This document shows positions 60,871 to 64,000 of a stretch of DNA of 64,000 bases, in pieces. Below the pieces are notes generated by a model that worked only from the letters and a program-made list of their open reading frames with translations, was not told the DNA's origin and ran no database searches. Position 1 is the stretch's first letter, and every line of letters begins with the position of its first letter. The translations under genes were made by a program, and so were the position numbers. This stretch comes from JBCCXL01 sp039191605 (GTDB taxonomy: Bacteria > Acidobacteriota > Thermoanaerobaculia > Multivoradales > JAHZIX01), in NCBI GenBank assembly GCA_039191605.1, contig JBCCXL010000025.1:1-64000 (forward strand). Reading direction: 5' to 3'.

Positions 60871-62114
60871 GGTGAGTCTCCGGCGGGTAGCTGCGGTGGG
60901 GGGAGCTCGACTCCCGAAGCGCGGGATCGGGGGGAAGGCTGCGGTTCCGTGGGGTTGGCTCCCTCGGAGTTGATCTCCTCGGTCCAGCGGCCGTCGATAT
61001 CCTCTCCCTGACTGGAAGGGGGCCACGGCCAGTCGGGGCGCCAGCGCGCCGACTCGCCAGGGAAGGGGGCCACGGATCCATCCGGGAGCAATCGCTTCAC
61101 CTCGCCACCGCTGACGCATCGAAGCTGGTCTCCGTCGCCGTATTGGTGAGCGGCTTCAGGATGGAGAGAGTCGTGGTGGCTTCTCTTCCCGGCGTTGTCG
61201 TTGTCGTTGTCGTTGTCGTTCTCGTTCCCGCTGGCGTTCAGCGAAGCTGTGGGCCAGCAGTCGACGCTATCTCCCTGATCCAGGGTGAGAGCGGCCATCG
61301 GCGCGAAGCGGCGGGCGAAGAGCCCCACTCGCACCGGATCATCCAGCTGAAGCCGGCTACTGGCGTGGGGCAGGGGGAGCACCCCCGGCACCAGGCCTAG
61401 ACCGCGGTCGAGGATCTCGGCGTTACCGGCCCCCTGGGGCGGTCGATCGTGGAACAGAACGATGTGCTCGGCGCACGCCATGGCTCCGGCGGACCAGGCG
61501 ATCACCGGTTTCCCGACCAGGAGCTCGGGCAGGCCGAAGAGCCGCAGCCGATTCAGCAGCACCGCCACATGGCCACCGGCGATGGTCACCGCCGCGGCGC
61601 CTTCGAGAATGCTCGCCAGCTCTTCCCGATCCGGCTTCAGAGCCGCCTCGGTGCGGGCGCGCCACAGGGCATCGTGGCGATCGTGAATCTCGGCGATGCG
61701 GCGGCAGTGGTGACCGTCCAGGTGGCGCACTAGCTCCAGGGCATCCTGGCGCTCCGGGTCGATCAGCGCCCCCGGGTCTGGCAGGCGCAATAGCTGCCGG
61801 GTGCTCTCCAGCAGCGGATGCAGTCTGCGGCGGTAGAGGCGCTGGAGATCCTTGAGGCGATTTTGGCGACGGCGCAGGGCGTTGAAGAGCTCCGGGTGGG
61901 CTTCGAACGCGGCATCTGCCCGGGCATGGAGCCTCAGGTTGACCACTTCCCGGCCGACGTGCTCGCGGAGCTCGTCGACCTCTTCCTCCCGCTCCTGCCA
62001 GCCGGCGGTGACGGTGGCAATAGGGCCATCGATCTCGAGACGCCGCAGGGCGTCGACGATGATCGGCTGAAGTCGCTGGGGTCCGAGGAGAGTAACGCTG
62101 GTGGGGTGACTCAT
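60867..62114 (-). CDS. Peptidase E / cyanophycinase-like (S51, type 1 glutamine amidotransferase-like) protein
   Basis: 415 residues from the ATG at 62112-62114. An N-terminal alpha/beta stretch and a helical hairpin (~60-150) precede the core: 'AVTIAGGHVAVLLNRLRLFGL' and 'GKPVIAWSAGAMACAEHIVLFHD', where 'SAGA' (near residue 210) is the nucleophile motif of peptidase E and cyanophycinase. The C-terminal ~120 residues are a low-complexity tail with the run NDNDNDN and basic/Pro-rich segments. Because cyanophycinase cuts a polymer made by an ATP-grasp synthetase, its place beside ATP-grasp ligases is suggestive, but this is inference. It leads an operon with esterase and ATP-grasp 4, and is divergent from ATP-grasp 3. 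Confidence 0.78.
   Translation of the reverse strand: MSHPTSVTLLGPQRLQPIIVDALRRLEIDGPIATVTAGWQEREEEVDELREHVGREVVNLRLHARADAAFEAHPELFNALRRRQNRLKDLQRLYRRRLHPLLESTRQLLRLPDPGALIDPERQDALELVRHLDGHHCRRIAEIHDRHDALWRARTEAALKPDREELASILEGAAAVTIAGGHVAVLLNRLRLFGLPELLVGKPVIAWSAGAMACAEHIVLFHDRPPQGAGNAEILDRGLGLVPGVLPLPHASSRLQLDDPVRVGLFARRFAPMAALTLDQGDSVDCWPTASLNASGNENDNDNDNDNAGKRSHHDSLHPEAAHQYGDGDQLRCVSGGEVKRLLPDGSVAPFPGESARWRPDWPWPPSSQGEDIDGRWTEEINSEGANPTEPQPSPRSRASGVELPPPQLPAGDSP
61194..61229. repeat. Hexanucleotide repeat in coding region
   Basis: GTTGTC is repeated four times exactly (61194-61217) followed by two variants (GTTCTC, GTTCCC). On the minus strand this encodes the Asn-Asp run of the S51-like protein's tail. 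Such repeats are prone to length change. Confidence 0.9.
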
Positions 62115-62419
62115 GGGAGGTGCTATTATCCATGGGTTACGCCACAGCAAGAAGCCCGAGTCGAGGTCTCGCTGCATTCGACGAGATGGCGCTGAGCGGT
62201 GGCGGGGCAACTCACTCTCTCCGCTCCATTTTCTGGTTGCCGATCCAGCTCTGGGCTCCACCGCATTCCTTGGCTGGTCCCTTGGCTGCATCCCTCGACT
62301 GGTGTGCCCAACGAATCACCTTTTCGACAGTCTGATCCTGAGTTTGATTCGCCGCTCGGCCTGTCGTGGTCGGGCCGAGATTTCCCGCCTCAACCCGCCT
62401 CAACCATGAGAGCCGCACC

Positions 62420-63640
62420 ATGCACGTGCTATTCGTCGAGCCGTCTTTTCCCTACAACCAGATTCGCTTCGTCCAGGCCCTGGCGAGCGTCGGCGCCAGG
62501 GTCACCGGGATTGGCGAAGTGCCCCCGGATCACCTACCGAGCGCGGTGCGAGAAGCGCTTCACGGCTATGAGCACATCGGCAACGTCTGCGATACCGGGG
62601 CGCTCTACGGAGCGGTGCGCCGAGTGCAGCAGCGGGGCTGGGTCGATCGCCTGGAGGCGACGGTGGAGGCACACATTCTCACCGCCGCGAAGGTCAGGGA
62701 AGCCTGCCAGATTCCCGGCACCACCGAGCGCACCGCCTTCCTCTGCCGCGACAAGCCGGCGATGAAGGAGGCGTTGCGCCAGGCCGGGGTCCCCTGTGCC
62801 CTCTCTATCGGCTCCTCCGACCCGAAAGAGATTCGGGATTTTGCCCGCCAGACCGGCTATCCCTTGATCATCAAGCCTCGCGACGCCGCCGGCGCGGCGG
62901 GAACCTGGAAGGTGGAAACCGACGACGATTTAGAACGGGTGTTGCGGGAATCCGGCGCGGCGGCGGGGCGCTCCGTCGCCGTGGAGGAGTTCATCGAGGG
63001 CCACGAGGCCTTTTACGACACCCTCACCATCGGCGGGGAGGTGGTGTACGAATTCATCACCCATTACTACCCCGGGGTGCTGGAGGCGATGCGGACGCGC
63101 TGGATCTCGCCTCAATTCATCGCCACCAACCGGGTAGATGCGGAGACCTACGCCGAGGTCAAGGAGATGGGCAAGCGGGTCATCGAGGTGCTGGGCATCG
63201 GCACCTCCGCCACTCATATGGAGTGGTTCTATGGACCCAAGGGGCTGAAATTCTCCGAGATCGGCTGCCGGCCGCCGGGGGTCGGGGCGTGGGATCTCTA
63301 CTGCGCCGGCAACGATATGGATCTCTACCGTCAGTGGGCGATGGCCCTGGTTCATCGACGGGTAGAGCAGCCGGCCTCTCGCCGCTTCGCCGCCGGCATC
63401 ATCAACCTGCGGCCGGATCGCGACGGGCATATCGCCGGCTACGAGGGGCTCGAAGGGATTCAGCAGGCCTTCGGCGACTGGATTCTCGACTCCAAGCTGC
63501 CCAACCCCGGCACCCCCACTCAGCCGGTGGAGGCGGGCTATATGGCCAACGCCTGGCTCCGCATGCGCCATCCAGATTACGACGAGCTTCGCCGGATGCT
63601 CGATCTGGTGGGGAAGACGGTGAAGGTGCGAGCTGCCTGA
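62420..63640 (+). CDS. ATP-grasp carboxylate-amine ligase-like protein 3
   Basis: 406 residues from the ATG at 62420, which gives the same N-terminus as paralogue 1 ('HVLFVEPSFPYNQIRFVQALASVGARVTGIG'). The core contains 'RDKPAMKEALRQAGVPCALS', 'GYPLIIKPRDAAGAAGTWKV', 'VAVEEFIEGHEAFYDTL' and 'THMEWFYGPKGLKFSEIGCRPPGVG'. It is transcribed divergently from the S51-like/esterase/ATP-grasp 4 operon with a ~300-bp gap, so the four genes form one locus. Like its paralogues it should ligate a carboxylate with an amine using ATP. Confidence 0.88.
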   Translation: MHVLFVEPSFPYNQIRFVQALASVGARVTGIGEVPPDHLPSAVREALHGYEHIGNVCDTGALYGAVRRVQQRGWVDRLEATVEAHILTAAKVREACQIPGTTERTAFLCRDKPAMKEALRQAGVPCALSIGSSDPKEIRDFARQTGYPLIIKPRDAAGAAGTWKVETDDDLERVLRESGAAAGRSVAVEEFIEGHEAFYDTLTIGGEVVYEFITHYYPGVLEAMRTRWISPQFIATNRVDAETYAEVKEMGKRVIEVLGIGTSATHMEWFYGPKGLKFSEIGCRPPGVGAWDLYCAGNDMDLYRQWAMALVHRRVEQPASRRFAAGIINLRPDRDGHIAGYEGLEGIQQAFGDWILDSKLPNPGTPTQPVEAGYMANAWLRMRHPDYDELRRMLDLVGKTVKVRAA

Positions 63641-63881
63641 GGATCTGTTGAGGGGGGGTGATCTTTGGAGGAGGTGCCGCGGTGGCGGCGCAGCGTTCTT
63701 CCCCCAAGAACACCCTGGAGTCCTCGATATCGCTATGGAGTCCACATAGCCCTGCTAGTCCACGCAGTCCATCAAGTTCCCGTAGTTCTGGTTTTCGCCG
63801 TGCGCTTCTGCCCATCGTGACTCAGCCCCAATCTAGAATCTTCTTCCCTTCCCTTCTTTAACCAGTGGAGTTCCAGTAACC

Positions 63882-64000
63882 GTGTCCACCTCAGCTACCG
63901 CCTCGATCTCCAGCCCGCCGAGCCCTCAGCTGCCGGAACGCTTCGAGCCTGTTCCCGACTTTCTCACCGCTGCTGAGCCTCGGCTCGTATGGCAGCGCTT
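63882..64000 (+). CDS. Start of an unidentified CDS (truncated by window edge)
   Basis: From a GTG at 63882 an open frame continues to the window end ('STSATASISSPPSPQLPER', then 'VPDFLTAAEPRLVWQR'). A weak GGAG lies ~12 bases upstream. The Ser/Pro-rich start is uninformative; product unknown. Confidence 0.4.
   Translation, partial: MSTSATASISSPPSPQLPERFEPVPDFLTAAEPRLVWQR

Overview
The window is a GC-rich (roughly two-thirds G+C by eye) bacterial chromosome segment from a Gram-negative organism: it carries a large outer-membrane beta-barrel, lipoproteins, a type IV pilus retraction ATPase and many signal peptides. The best taxonomic pointer is the secreted protein at 42568-43734, which looks like the 'VWFA-related Acidobacterial domain' family. 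With the long-form GreA, the extended PilT and the many ATP-grasp and two-domain fusion proteins, this suggests an Acidobacteriota member (possibly Thermoanaerobaculia-like). That assignment is inference. No rRNA, tRNA, CRISPR array, IS element or phage module was found.

Layout. 1-3485: a truncated MerR regulator, an NtrC-type activator with a pseudo-receiver, and a small winged-helix-like protein. 3654-17340: an alpha-glucan uptake locus with a GH13 amylase, MalK-type ATPase, sugar-binding protein, MalF-type permease fused to a large N-terminal periplasmic region, MalG-type permease, three paralogous secreted proteins resembling the C-terminal module of glucodextranase, and a ~730-residue outer-membrane barrel. 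Together these could bind, import and cleave maltodextrin-like sugars. 17359-20673: a ParB-like 'DGHHR' protein and a lower-GC Gfo/Idh/MocA fusion with an unrecognised C-terminal half. 20945-26662: a small membrane protein, an AraC regulator divergent from a beta-propeller lipoprotein, and an inactive/active M16 peptidase pair. 27112-35633: lexA with a probably leaderless promoter, pilT, gatC-gatA, a LysM amidase, and an ECF sigma/anti-sigma pair. 35768-42450: long-form GreA, then a tight operon of RodZ-like protein, repeat protein, DnaJ-TPR and PP2C phosphatase, preceded by a related repeat protein. 42568-48071: VWFA-like protein and a fadD-fadJ beta-oxidation operon whose second gene appears to start at CTG. 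48324-50303: chorismate mutase-prephenate dehydratase-ACT fused to a degenerate DAHP-synthase-like domain. 50336-52950 and 58462-63640: four ATP-grasp ligases (three clearly related), a peptidase-E/cyanophycinase-like protein and an esterase, interleaved with glycogen synthase, a nucleotidyltransferase pair, a lytic transglycosylase and a Cys-rich secreted protein. A final CDS begins at 63882 and runs off the window.

The strongest candidate for an undescribed system is the ATP-grasp / S51-like / esterase locus (58462-63640) with its two upstream ATP-grasp paralogues. Its gene types resemble what is needed to make and cut an amide-linked metabolite or polymer, but no product can be named from sequence. 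Secondary candidates are the Gfo/Idh/MocA fusion, the pheA-DAHPS-like fusion, and the RodZ-like/repeat/DnaJ-TPR/PP2C operon.
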